Source: Comamonadaceae bacterium
GTDB lineage: Bacteria > Pseudomonadota > Gammaproteobacteria > Burkholderiales > Burkholderiaceae_C
Direction: 5' to 3'
Length of the DNA: 64,000 nucleotides
Assembly (NCBI GenBank): GCA_027484105.1
Contig: JAIXUG010000004.1
Span: 124,001-188,000, forward strand
The notes under the pieces were generated by a model. That model was not told where the DNA came from. It worked only from the letters and a program-made list of their open reading frames with translations, and ran no database searches. The number at the start of each line of letters is the position of its first letter. Positions within the stretch are counted from its first letter, which is position 1. The position numbers and the translations under genes were made by a program. This document shows, piece by piece, positions 36,103 to 44,322 of this stretch.

Positions 36103-36288
36103 GGGGTCACCAGTTTAATCGCCACACGCGGCGCCAAGGGGTGTGTCACCCAACGCACAGCGAGTCATGCGGTGGACGGTAGGGGTGTTCGGTGGCCATG
36201 CGTGCCGTGATAAGCTGGAACCCACAAAAACAAAGCCATTCATCCAAACCATCAGCCTGGGGCTGAGGTCAATCGGGAAGACAACACC

Positions 36289-37242
36289 ATGGGCTCGACA
36301 GGTTATTTCACCCATCCAGTTTGCTGGAAGCATGAGATGGGCGCTGGGCACCCGGAGTGTCCTGAGCGCTTGAGCGCCATCGAAGACCGATTGCTGATCA
36401 GTGGTGTGGACATGGCTTTGCAAAGGCGCGAGGCCAGTCCCGCTTCCCTGGCCGACATCGAGTTGGCCCACGGACGCATGCATGTGGCGGCTTTGCGCGG
36501 CTTGGGCGACATGCTGCGCGAAGACATGGCCGCTGGAGGCCCCACGCACACCAGCTTGGACCCGGACACGATGATCAACATCCATACTTGGGATGCTGCC
36601 CTGGTCTCCGCAGGCGCCGCCATCGACGCCACCGATGCCGTGCTGGCCGGCGAGTTGGAGAATGCTTTTTGTGCGGTGCGTCCGCCTGGCCACCACGCTT
36701 GCCGTGACAAAGCCATGGGTTTTTGCTTCTTCAACAACGTGGCCATCGCCGCCAAATATGCCCTGGAGCGCCATGGCCTCCAACGCGTGGCGATCGTTGA
36801 CTTCGATGTGCACCACGGCAATGGCACCGAAGACATTGTGGCTGGGGACGAGCGAATTTTGATGGTGAGTTTTTTCCAGCATCCTTTTTACCCGGAAGGG
36901 GGCTCGACATCGAAGGCGGCCAATCTGGTGAATCTGCCGGTGCCCGCTTACACACGGGGCATGGACATCAGAGAGTTGGTGGACATGATGTGGTTACCAC
37001 GGCTGGAAGCGCACCGGCCCGAGTTGATTTTCATCAGCGCCGGTTTTGATGCCCACCGCGAAGACGATATGGCTCAGATGGGCTTGGTGGAACAGGATTA
37101 CGCCTGGATCACCCAGCGCATCAAGGACGTGGCGCGGCGCCATGCCCAAGGGCGCATTGTCAGTTGCCTGGAGGGCGGCTACAACCTGAGCGCGCTGGGG
37201 CGCAGCGTGGAAGCGCATTTGCGCGTGCTGGCCGACGTCTGA
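36289..37242 (+). CDS. Histone deacetylase family protein (AcuC/HDAC-like amidohydrolase)
   Basis: This zinc amidohydrolase removes acyl groups, in bacteria from acetylpolyamines, acetoin-pathway enzymes or small amides. The 317 residues have HH135-136 in RPPGHHACRD, zinc ligands D173 and H175 in DFDVHHGNGT, and the second Asp in SAGFDAH, with the final GGYNLSALG. The full active site is present. It lies 53 bp upstream of a crotonase gene on the same strand. The substrate is unknown. Confidence 0.9.
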   Translation: MGSTGYFTHPVCWKHEMGAGHPECPERLSAIEDRLLISGVDMALQRREASPASLADIELAHGRMHVAALRGLGDMLREDMAAGGPTHTSLDPDTMINIHTWDAALVSAGAAIDATDAVLAGELENAFCAVRPPGHHACRDKAMGFCFFNNVAIAAKYALERHGLQRVAIVDFDVHHGNGTEDIVAGDERILMVSFFQHPFYPEGGSTSKAANLVNLPVPAYTRGMDIRELVDMMWLPRLEAHRPELIFISAGFDAHREDDMAQMGLVEQDYAWITQRIKDVARRHAQGRIVSCLEGGYNLSALGRSVEAHLRVLADV

Positions 37243-37295
37243 AAAGCCAGGGGCGGGTCAGTCCCAAGGCGTTCAAGCCCCTGAGTTTGGGCACA

Positions 37296-38105
37296 ATGGC
37301 AGCCATGACCCATGCCAACCGACCCCAGTCCGACGATTTGCTGTTGCACGAGCGCGATGCGCGGGGTGTGCACCGGCTGACCCTGAACAACCCTGCCAGT
37401 TTCAACACCTTGAGCGAGGCGATGCTCGATGCCCTGCAACAGGCACTCGCGGCCATTGCACAAGACGATCAGGCCCGTGTGGTGGTGTTGGGGGCGGCGG
37501 GCAAAGCCTTTTGCGCCGGCCACAACCTCAAGGAAATGCGCGCTCAGCCGGACTTGGCCTATTACCAAAAGCTGTTTGCCCAGTGCAGCCACATGATGCT
37601 GGCGATCCAAAACCTCCCCGTGCCGGTGATTGCCCGCGTGCAGGGTCTGGCCACGGCGGCGGGCTGCCAACTGGTGGCACAGTGTGATCTGGCGGTGACA
37701 GCCGACAGCGCCACCTTCGGCGTCAATGGCATCGATGTGGGTCTGTTTTGTGCCACGCCCAGCGTGCCGCTGGTGCGCAATATGCAGGCCAAGCAGGCCA
37801 TGGAAATGTTGCTGACGGGCGGCTTCATTTCGGCCCAAGAGGCGCAAAGCCGGGGGCTGGTCAACCGGGTTTGTGCATGGGACGCGCTGGACGCGCAAGT
37901 GGAGGAACTCGTCAGCGCCATTGTGGCCAAGCCCCGCGAAGCGGTGCGCTTGGGCAAAGCCTTGTTTTACAAGCAGCGTGAGATGGGCATAGCCGCCGCT
38001 TACCAATTGGCGGGCCAGACCATGGCCTGCAACATGGTGCACGACGTCGCGCAAGAGGGTGTGCAGGCCTTCATTGAGAAAAGGACACCGTCATGGCGGG
38101 CATGA
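37296..38105 (+). CDS. Enoyl-CoA hydratase/isomerase family protein (ECHDC3-like), catalytic glutamates missing
   Basis: This is a crotonase-fold protein of 269 residues (ATG 37305 would give 266). The oxyanion-hole segments AFCAGHNLKEM and AAGCQLVAQCD are present. The two catalytic glutamates of hydratases align with Q125 and G145, so ordinary enoyl-CoA hydration is not expected. FGVNGIDVGLFCATPSV resembles ECHDC3-type proteins. The stop overlaps the mscS start by 13 bp. A CoA-binding, thioesterase-like or isomerase-like role is possible. Confidence 0.85.
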   Translation: MAAMTHANRPQSDDLLLHERDARGVHRLTLNNPASFNTLSEAMLDALQQALAAIAQDDQARVVVLGAAGKAFCAGHNLKEMRAQPDLAYYQKLFAQCSHMMLAIQNLPVPVIARVQGLATAAGCQLVAQCDLAVTADSATFGVNGIDVGLFCATPSVPLVRNMQAKQAMEMLLTGGFISAQEAQSRGLVNRVCAWDALDAQVEELVSAIVAKPREAVRLGKALFYKQREMGIAAAYQLAGQTMACNMVHDVAQEGVQAFIEKRTPSWRA

Positions 38106-39385
38106 ATGCGCAGGCCGTGGTGGACCCGTTGCTCTTGATGGGTTCATTGGCGCGGCCAGAGTCGATGCTCGCCTTGGCCGCTTTTGTGGCCTGTCTGGCC
38201 TTGGCCTGGGGCACGGCCTGGGGGGTGCGCCGTTTGTCGGGCGGGAGTGATCTGGCCATTTTGTTGGGCCGCAAACTGTTTGACGGTGTCCTATTCCCAG
38301 CGGTATTGCTGGGCTTGGTGTTTGTGGCCCGCACGGTCTTGACGCAAAACCAGCCGCTCGTGCTGTTTGAGATTTTGTTGCCCGTTTGTATCTCGCTGTT
38401 GGTCATTCGGCTGGGGGTCAAGGTTTTGCAAGTGGCCTTTGCACAAGCGCCTTTTGTGCGGGTGCTGGAGCGCACGATTTCTTGGCTGGCCTGGGGCACG
38501 GTGGTGCTGTGGGTCACGGGCGTATTGCCTTTGCTGCTGCACGAGCTGGACCAAATTCGCTGGAAAGTGGGCGGTTCCATGCTTTCGGTGCGCACCTTGA
38601 TCGAAGGCGCATTGACGGCAGGGGCGGTACTGATTGTGGCGCTGTGGGTGTCGGCTGCCATCGAGTCGCGCTTGCTCAAATCGGCCACGGGCGGCGACTT
38701 ATCGTTGCGCAAGGTGATCAGCAACACGGTGCGCGCCTTGCTGATGTTTGTCGGCCTGTTGCTGGCGCTGTCGTCGGTGGGCATTGATCTGACGGCTTTG
38801 TCGGTGCTGGGCGGCGCAGTGGGGGTGGGCATTGGCTTTGGCTTGCAAAAACTGGCCTCCAATTACGTCAGTGGTTTTGTGATCCTGGCCGAACGCAGTT
38901 TGCGCATCGGCGACATGGTGTTGGTGGATGGTTTTGAAGGGCGCATTGTGGACATCAAGGCCCGATACACCGTGATCCGTGCGCTCAATGGCCGTGAATC
39001 CATCGTACCCAACGAATTTTTGATCATCAACCGGGTCGAGAACTTCACCTTGCTGGACACCAAAATGGCCCAAACCACCCTGGTTTCGGTGGCCTATGAC
39101 AGCGATGTGGCGCTGGTGCAGCGTTTGCTGATCGAGGCTTGCACTAGCCAAGAGCGGGTGTTGAAGGACCCCGCGCCGAACGCATTCTTGAGTAAATTCG
39201 GAGCCGACGGGCTGGAGTTCACAGTGAGCTATTGGATTGGCGACCCGGAAAACGGCCAATTGGCTTTGCGCTCGACCATCAACATGCTGATCTTGGCAGC
39301 GCTGCGAGAGCACAAGATTGAGATCCCCCACTCGCAGCGCGTGATGCAGATGCTCAGTCCATCATCGAAGGCAACCACAGGCTGA
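38093..39385 (+). CDS. Mechanosensitive ion channel, MscS family
   Basis: This inner-membrane tension-gated channel of 430 residues has four to five hydrophobic N-terminal segments, a pore-lining helix rich in Gly and Ala (LGGAVGVGIGFGLQKLASNYVSG, about 240-262) and the MscS beta domain with LAERSLRIGDMVLVDGFEGRI. It overlaps the crotonase gene at the start and the 3' end of the convergent dctM gene by 32 bp. Confidence 0.92.
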   Translation: MAGMNAQAVVDPLLLMGSLARPESMLALAAFVACLALAWGTAWGVRRLSGGSDLAILLGRKLFDGVLFPAVLLGLVFVARTVLTQNQPLVLFEILLPVCISLLVIRLGVKVLQVAFAQAPFVRVLERTISWLAWGTVVLWVTGVLPLLLHELDQIRWKVGGSMLSVRTLIEGALTAGAVLIVALWVSAAIESRLLKSATGGDLSLRKVISNTVRALLMFVGLLLALSSVGIDLTALSVLGGAVGVGIGFGLQKLASNYVSGFVILAERSLRIGDMVLVDGFEGRIVDIKARYTVIRALNGRESIVPNEFLIINRVENFTLLDTKMAQTTLVSVAYDSDVALVQRLLIEACTSQERVLKDPAPNAFLSKFGADGLEFTVSYWIGDPENGQLALRSTINMLILAALREHKIEIPHSQRVMQMLSPSSKATTG

Positions 39386-40646
39386 TCTCCGGGAAGGCCA
39401 GCAAAATGCCCAAGGTCACGACCGAGACCAGCACCATGGGCCAGACGCCTTTGAAGATGTTGGCCAAGCCCACCTGCGGCAACAAGGTGTTGATCACAAA
39501 CAGGTTCATGCCGACGGGGGGCGAGATCAGGCCGATCTGAATCACCATGACAATGAGCACCCCAAACCAGACGGGGTCAAAGCCCAACTGCACCACGATG
39601 GGAAAAAACAAGGGGATGGTGAGCAAGACCATGGTCAGCTCTTCCATCACGGTGCCCAGCAGCACGTAAATGAACATCATGGACGCCACGATCATGATGG
39701 GCGACATGCCCAATCCCGTGATCCAGTCCTTGAGTTCAAAAGGCAGGCTGGTGTAGTTGACGAAGTTGGCAAAAATTGTGGCCGCGATCAGCAAAGTGAA
39801 CAGCATCGCGGTGGTGCGCGCCGACTCGATCAAGACTTGTAAGAGCACTTTCCAGCTCAGGGCCTTGCGAGCCAAGGCAAACAAGAAAGCCCCCATGGCC
39901 CCCATGCCCGCGCCTTCGGTGGCGGTGAAGAAACCGCCATAAATGCCACCCAACACCAGAACCACCAGGAGCAACACGCCCCAGATGCCGCGCACGGCGC
40001 GCAGGCGTTCAGACCAGCTGAATTTTTCGCCAGCCGGGGCATGCTCAGGGTTTTGCCATGTCATCAGCACCACGGCCAGCATCAGCAAAGCAGCGGTCAA
40101 GATGCCGGGCAAGACGCCTGCAGCAAAGAGTTTGCCAATGTGGGTTTCGGTGATGATGCCGTAGATGACCAAAATGGTGGAAGGCGGAATCATGATGCCC
40201 AAGGTGCCGCCAGCAGCGATCACACCGGTCGACATGGCATCGCTGTAGCCCATTTTTTTCATGGACGGGTAAGCCACCTTGCTCATGGTGGCGGCCGTGG
40301 CAATCGACGAGCCGCAAATGGCACCAAACCCGGCGCAAGCGGCGATGGTGGCGTGGGCCAGTCCACCCTTGCGGTGTCCGATGAAGGTGTAGGCCGCATG
40401 AAAAAGTTCGTGCGCCAGACCAGCACGGGCCACAAAATTGCCCATCAAAATGAACAAGGGGATGACCGAGAGGGTGTAGGCGAAACCGGTCTCGTGCACC
40501 ACCTGGGCGGCACTGGCCATGGCGGGCATCCAGCCACGCGACAAACCAATGCCCACGAAACCCACCAAGCCCATGGAAAAGGCCAAAGGCATGCGCAACA
40601 AGGCCAACACAAAAATGGCCAGAAATCCAAGCAGGGCTTCGGTCAC
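39354..40646 (-). CDS. dctM: TRAP transporter large permease (DctM), second system
   Basis: This is a 430-residue inner-membrane subunit with about 12 helices. The start is GTG at 40646, supported by a perfect AGGAGG ribosome site just upstream and a 4-bp overlap (GTGA) with dctQ; an upstream ATG at 40724 is not needed. Signatures GGTLGIMIPPSTILVIYG and GLISPPVGMNLFVI are present. It is the last gene of the operon and its 3' end overlaps mscS antisense. Confidence 0.93.
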   Translation of the reverse strand: MTEALLGFLAIFVLALLRMPLAFSMGLVGFVGIGLSRGWMPAMASAAQVVHETGFAYTLSVIPLFILMGNFVARAGLAHELFHAAYTFIGHRKGGLAHATIAACAGFGAICGSSIATAATMSKVAYPSMKKMGYSDAMSTGVIAAGGTLGIMIPPSTILVIYGIITETHIGKLFAAGVLPGILTAALLMLAVVLMTWQNPEHAPAGEKFSWSERLRAVRGIWGVLLLVVLVLGGIYGGFFTATEGAGMGAMGAFLFALARKALSWKVLLQVLIESARTTAMLFTLLIAATIFANFVNYTSLPFELKDWITGLGMSPIMIVASMMFIYVLLGTVMEELTMVLLTIPLFFPIVVQLGFDPVWFGVLIVMVIQIGLISPPVGMNLFVINTLLPQVGLANIFKGVWPMVLVSVVTLGILLAFPEISLWLPSMMD

Positions 40647-41137
40647 AGGGTGCCTCCTTCGGATGCGGGGTTTTCTTTGGCGCTGAAGGCTTTGACCATG
40701 TGCACCAGACCCGTCAGGCCGCACAGGACCCCCATGCCCTGGATGAATGGGGCTTTGGGGATTTTCAATTGGGCGGTGGTCTCACCCGTGGTGGCAATAT
40801 CTGCGCCTGTTATCCACATCAAGTAAGCCAGACCAAACAACATGCCAGCACAAGCCAGGTGAACCAGGACATGCTGAAACTTTTGCATCCAGCCAGGGAG
40901 GATCGCATCCAAAGAGTCGAACACCACATGCTCTCCCTTGAGAGAGACCAGCGGCAGAGCACCAAAAATGACAATGACCATGAGCAATTCGGTCAGTTCC
41001 AGTGAGCCGGGAATCGAGTTCGACCAGATTTTGCGACCACTCACATCCAAAAAGGTGAGCACCATGATGCCCAGCAAAGCCAGCCCCGAGAGGGTGCCGC
41101 ATACGATTTCAAATTTTTTTTTCACAGTCATTTCCAT
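40643..41137 (-). CDS. dctQ: TRAP transporter small permease (DctQ), second system
   Basis: This is a 164-residue inner-membrane subunit with four hydrophobic segments and the DctQ-type ELTELLMVIVIFGALPL and KGEHVVFDSL stretches. It follows a hairpin terminator that separates it from dctP, and overlaps dctM by 4 bp. It is expected to be made at lower amount than the binding protein. Confidence 0.9.
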   Translation of the reverse strand: MEMTVKKKFEIVCGTLSGLALLGIMVLTFLDVSGRKIWSNSIPGSLELTELLMVIVIFGALPLVSLKGEHVVFDSLDAILPGWMQKFQHVLVHLACAGMLFGLAYLMWITGADIATTGETTAQLKIPKAPFIQGMGVLCGLTGLVHMVKAFSAKENPASEGGTL

Positions 41138-41140
41138 GCA

Positions 41141-41172
41141 AAAAACGGTACCTGCAGCAAGGCAGGTACCGT
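41141..41172 (-). terminator. Intercistronic terminator/attenuator between dctP and dctQ
   Basis: ACGGTACCTGC at 41145-41155 and GCAGGTACCGT at 41162-41172 form a perfect 11-bp stem with a 6-nt loop. On the minus strand it is followed by five T, immediately before the dctQ start codon. An additional 8-bp hairpin (41185-41192 with 41198-41205) lies between it and the dctP stop. Confidence 0.85.
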
Positions 41173-41214
41173 TGTGGAGACACGCCTTCAGCGCCAGGCT
41201 GAAGGATCAGCATC

Positions 41215-42237
41215 TTAGTTTTGTTTTTGCAGTTTGGTGACTTCGGCCCGGAATTCGGACAGGATGCGTCCAGGATCTTTCACGCCTTTGGCTTTGGCCG
41301 CTTGCACCCAGTCACGCTCGAGTTTGCTGATTCGGATGGTCACACCGCTGATGAAGGCCGCATCTGCTTTGACGATTTTCACGCCATTTTTCTGCATATT
41401 GCCCAGAGCGATGTCGTCCACCCTATCCCAGGATTTGCCGAAGCGGCTGGCCACCGCATCACCCGACAACTCGTCCACGGCTTTTTTGTCTTCGGCCGAC
41501 AGGCTGTTGTACTTGGCCGGGTTCATCATGAACACGAAACTGGTGTTGTACAGACCACCAGGGAATGTGGTGGCGTGCTTGATGACTTTGTCGATCTTGA
41601 AAGAGTCAGTGGATTCGGCCGGGAAAAGGGTGCCGTCCATCACCCCAGTGGACAAGAGTTCATAAGACTCGGGTGCCGGTTTGAGGGTGACGTTCATGTC
41701 GAGGTTTTTAGCGATTTCGTTGACCATGCCGCCACCCACGCGGAATTTCATGCCCGCCAGGTCTTCCACGCGGGTGATGGGTCTTTTGGTGTTGAACACA
41801 ATGCCTGGGCCGTGTGTGAAATAGCCCAACACTTTCACGCCCTGGTGTTCAGCGGCAAATTCAGGGTACTTGCTGGCGATGCGGTTGAAGGCCACGGACA
41901 ATGGCTCAGCGCGGTCACCCATGAAAGGAAACTCCGCCATTTGGGTCAGCACAAAGCGGCCAGGCGTGTAGCCGTGGACGGTGAAGGAGACATCGGCCAG
42001 ACCATTGCGGATGGCGTCATAGGTGCCCACAGGCGGCGTCACTGCACGGGGCAGGATGTTGCAGCGCACCCGGTTCGATGTTCGGGCGGTCAGCGCGTCA
42101 CACCATTCTTTTTGGGCCACAGACAGGCCGTGCGTTGGAGGAACCCAGCTCGAGACGGTCAAAACCGTTTGTGCCTGGGCCACACCGCTCAGGCTTGTCA
42201 GGGCGATTGCTGCAAGGGAAATCAGGGTTTTCTTCAT
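41215..42237 (-). CDS. dctP: TRAP transporter substrate-binding protein (DctP), second system
   Basis: This periplasmic binding protein of 340 residues has a Sec signal peptide (residues 1-22, cleavage after GVAQA). GMKFRVGGG carries the conserved carboxylate-binding arginine. Its sequence is unlike the first DctP of this window, so the ligand differs. The gene is first in the leftward dctP-dctQ-dctM operon and diverges from etfB. No catabolic gene flanks the operon, so the substrate cannot be inferred. Confidence 0.93.
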   Translation of the reverse strand: MKKTLISLAAIALTSLSGVAQAQTVLTVSSWVPPTHGLSVAQKEWCDALTARTSNRVRCNILPRAVTPPVGTYDAIRNGLADVSFTVHGYTPGRFVLTQMAEFPFMGDRAEPLSVAFNRIASKYPEFAAEHQGVKVLGYFTHGPGIVFNTKRPITRVEDLAGMKFRVGGGMVNEIAKNLDMNVTLKPAPESYELLSTGVMDGTLFPAESTDSFKIDKVIKHATTFPGGLYNTSFVFMMNPAKYNSLSAEDKKAVDELSGDAVASRFGKSWDRVDDIALGNMQKNGVKIVKADAAFISGVTIRISKLERDWVQAAKAKGVKDPGRILSEFRAEVTKLQKQN

Positions 42238-42318
42238 CGGAGTTCTCCATTGAATTGGTTACAAAACATAATTTAATCCTGAACGGATCAGAACTGAACC
42301 CATGTTAACCCTGAGAAG

Positions 42319-42334
42319 CCGACCGTTTGGTCGG
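42319..42334. promoter_or_regulatory. TetR-like palindromic operator
   Basis: CCGACC-GTTT-GGTCGG is a perfect 6-bp-armed palindrome in the divergent dctP/etfB region, 82 bp upstream of dctP and 196 bp upstream of etfB. The ACCGACC/GGTCGGT form is characteristic of TetR-family operators. Which gene it controls is not known. Confidence 0.6.
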
Positions 42335-42445
42335 TGAATTCCCGGGGGTACCATGAAACTAAATTGTTTTTTGTAGACTTAAAATGCGAACGACCGTGCT
42401 TTTTTTCGGATAATGGGCGACTGTTCAACGCGTTTTGATGCACAA

Positions 42446-42461
42446 TTGACGTTTACGTCAA
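42446..42461. promoter_or_regulatory. MerR/LiuR-like palindromic operator upstream of etfBA
   Basis: TTGACG-TTTA-CGTCAA is a perfect palindrome 69 bp before the etfB start. From memory it resembles the LiuR (MerR family) sites that control branched-chain amino acid and fatty-acid breakdown genes, including etf genes, in related bacteria. No such regulator is in the window. Confidence 0.65.
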
Positions 42462-42529
42462 CGTTAATCGTTTTCCTGAGGCCTCATCTCAGATGTCTGT
42501 GGTTTTGATATTTCAATGGAGTTGATTTC

Positions 42530-43285
42530 ATGAAAATTTTGGTTCCAGTCAAGCGGGTGGTGGACTACAACGTGAAGGTGCGCGTCAAGTCCGACGGCTC
42601 CGGTGTGGACATTGCCAATGTGAAGATGAGCATGAATCCCTTTGACGAGATCGCCGTCGAAGAGGCTGTTCGACTGAAAGAAAAAGGTCTGGCCACCGAG
42701 GTCGTTGCCGTGTCTTGTGGCGTGGCCCAGTGCCAGGAAACCCTGCGTACCGCCATGGCCATTGGTGCCGACCGCGGCATTTTGGTCGAGACCCAGGCTG
42801 ATCTGGACCTGCAGCCCTTGGCCGTGGCCAAGCTGCTCAAGGCCCTGGTTGACAAAGAACAACCCGGCCTGATCATCCTGGGCAAGCAAGCGATTGACGA
42901 CGACTGCAACCAAACCGGTCAGATGTTGGCCGCATTGGCCGACTTGCCCCAAGCCACCTTCGCCTCCAAGGTCGAGATCGTGGACGGCAAAGCGCAAGTG
43001 ACCCGCGAGATCGATGGCGGCCTGGAAGTGCTGTCCATCAGCCTGCCGGCCGTGGTGACCACCGATTTGCGCCTGAACGAGCCGCGTTATGTGACGCTGC
43101 CCAACATCATGAAGGCCAAGAAAAAGCAGCTCGACACCTTCAAGCCCGAAGACTTGGGCGTCGATGTGGCTCCCCGCATCAAGACCCTGAAGGTGGCCGA
43201 GCCCGCCAAGCGCAGCGCCGGCATCAAGGTGCCCGATGTCGCCACGCTGGTGGACAAGCTGAAAAATGTGGCCAAGGTCATTTGA
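42530..43285 (+). CDS. etfB: Electron transfer flavoprotein beta subunit
   Basis: This cytoplasmic AMP-binding subunit of ETF collects electrons from acyl-CoA and other dehydrogenases. The 251-residue protein has [20 protein letters not shown] at the start and the AMP-binding stretch with [25 protein letters not shown], with a C-terminal recognition-loop region. It has a GGAG ribosome site and lies 17 bp upstream of etfA. It is downstream of a LiuR-like and a TetR-like operator. Confidence 0.97.
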   Translation: MKILVPVKRVVDYNVKVRVKSDGSGVDIANVKMSMNPFDEIAVEEAVRLKEKGLATEVVAVSCGVAQCQETLRTAMAIGADRGILVETQADLDLQPLAVAKLLKALVDKEQPGLIILGKQAIDDDCNQTGQMLAALADLPQATFASKVEIVDGKAQVTREIDGGLEVLSISLPAVVTTDLRLNEPRYVTLPNIMKAKKKQLDTFKPEDLGVDVAPRIKTLKVAEPAKRSAGIKVPDVATLVDKLKNVAKVI

Positions 43286-43302
43286 TTGAACAAGGAACAA
43301 AC

Positions 43303-44235
43303 ATGACTTCTCTTGTGATTGCAGAACACGACAACGCTTCCATCAAGGGCGCGACCCTCAACACCGTGACCGCTGCCGCTGCATGCGGTGGTGATGTGCA
43401 TGTGCTGGTGGCTGGCCACAACGCCGCCGCCGCCGCGCAAGCGGCTGCGCAGATCGCCGGTGTGTCCAAAGTGATCCACGCCGACAGCGATGCGCTGGCC
43501 CACGGATTGGCCGAAAACGTCGCCGCCCAGGTGCTGGCCATCGCTGCCAACTACAGCCACATCCTGTTTCCAGCCACCGCGGCTGGCAAAAACGTGGCGC
43601 CTCGCGTGGCGGCCAAACTGGACGTGGCACAGATCAGCGATGTGACGCAAGTCATCTCGGCCGACACCTTCGAGCGTCCCATCTACGCCGGTAACGCGAT
43701 GGCCACGGTGCAAAGCACCGATGCGACCAAAGTCATCACCGTGCGCACCACAGGCTTTGACGCTGCGGCCGCCACCGGTGGCAGCGCTGCCGTTGAAAGC
43801 GCCGCAGCCCAGGCCGACAGTGGCCAGAGCGCCTTCAAGGGCAGCGAGATCGCCAAGAACGACCGTCCGGAGCTGACTGCGGCCAAGATCATCGTCTCCG
43901 GCGGACGCGCCTTGGGCAGCTCGGAAAAGTTCAACGAAGTGATGACGCCGCTGGCCGACAAGTTGGGCGCCGCCATCGGTGCCAGCCGTGCAGCTGTGGA
44001 CGCCGGTTATGCCGCCAACGACCTGCAAGTGGGCCAGACCGGCAAGATCGTCGCACCACAGCTGTATGTCGCTTGCGGCATCTCGGGCGCGATCCAGCAC
44101 TTGGCAGGCATGAAGGACTCCAAGGTGATCGTGGCGATCAACAAGGACCCGGAGGCTCCGATCTTCAGCGTGGCCGATTTTGGCCTCGAAGCCGATTTGT
44201 TCGCGGCTGTGCCTGAGCTGACTCAGTCGCTGTGA
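43303..44235 (+). CDS. etfA: Electron transfer flavoprotein alpha subunit
   Basis: This FAD-binding subunit passes electrons to ETF:ubiquinone oxidoreductase. The 310 residues include the FAD domain [16 protein letters not shown] ([13 protein letters not shown]), [41 protein letters not shown] and [18 protein letters not shown] 43303 has AAGGAA just upstream. A terminator follows. Confidence 0.97.
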   Translation: MTSLVIAEHDNASIKGATLNTVTAAAACGGDVHVLVAGHNAAAAAQAAAQIAGVSKVIHADSDALAHGLAENVAAQVLAIAANYSHILFPATAAGKNVAPRVAAKLDVAQISDVTQVISADTFERPIYAGNAMATVQSTDATKVITVRTTGFDAAAATGGSAAVESAAAQADSGQSAFKGSEIAKNDRPELTAAKIIVSGGRALGSSEKFNEVMTPLADKLGAAIGASRAAVDAGYAANDLQVGQTGKIVAPQLYVACGISGAIQHLAGMKDSKVIVAINKDPEAPIFSVADFGLEADLFAAVPELTQSL

Positions 44236-44250
44236 TGATTTGATGATAGC

Positions 44251-44279
44251 AAAAAAGGCCTCCGTGAGAGGTCTTTTTT
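44251..44279 (+). terminator. Rho-independent terminator after etfA
   Basis: AAAAAAGGCCTC at 44251-44262 pairs with GAGGTCTTTTTT at 44268-44279 (one wobble) around a CGTGA loop and ends in a T-run. Acyl-CoA dehydrogenase begins 43 bp later, so some read-through or a separate promoter is likely. Confidence 0.88.
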
Positions 44280-44322
44280 GTACCCAACCCCAATTTCCAC
44301 GGATCTCTATCGGAGACAAGAC

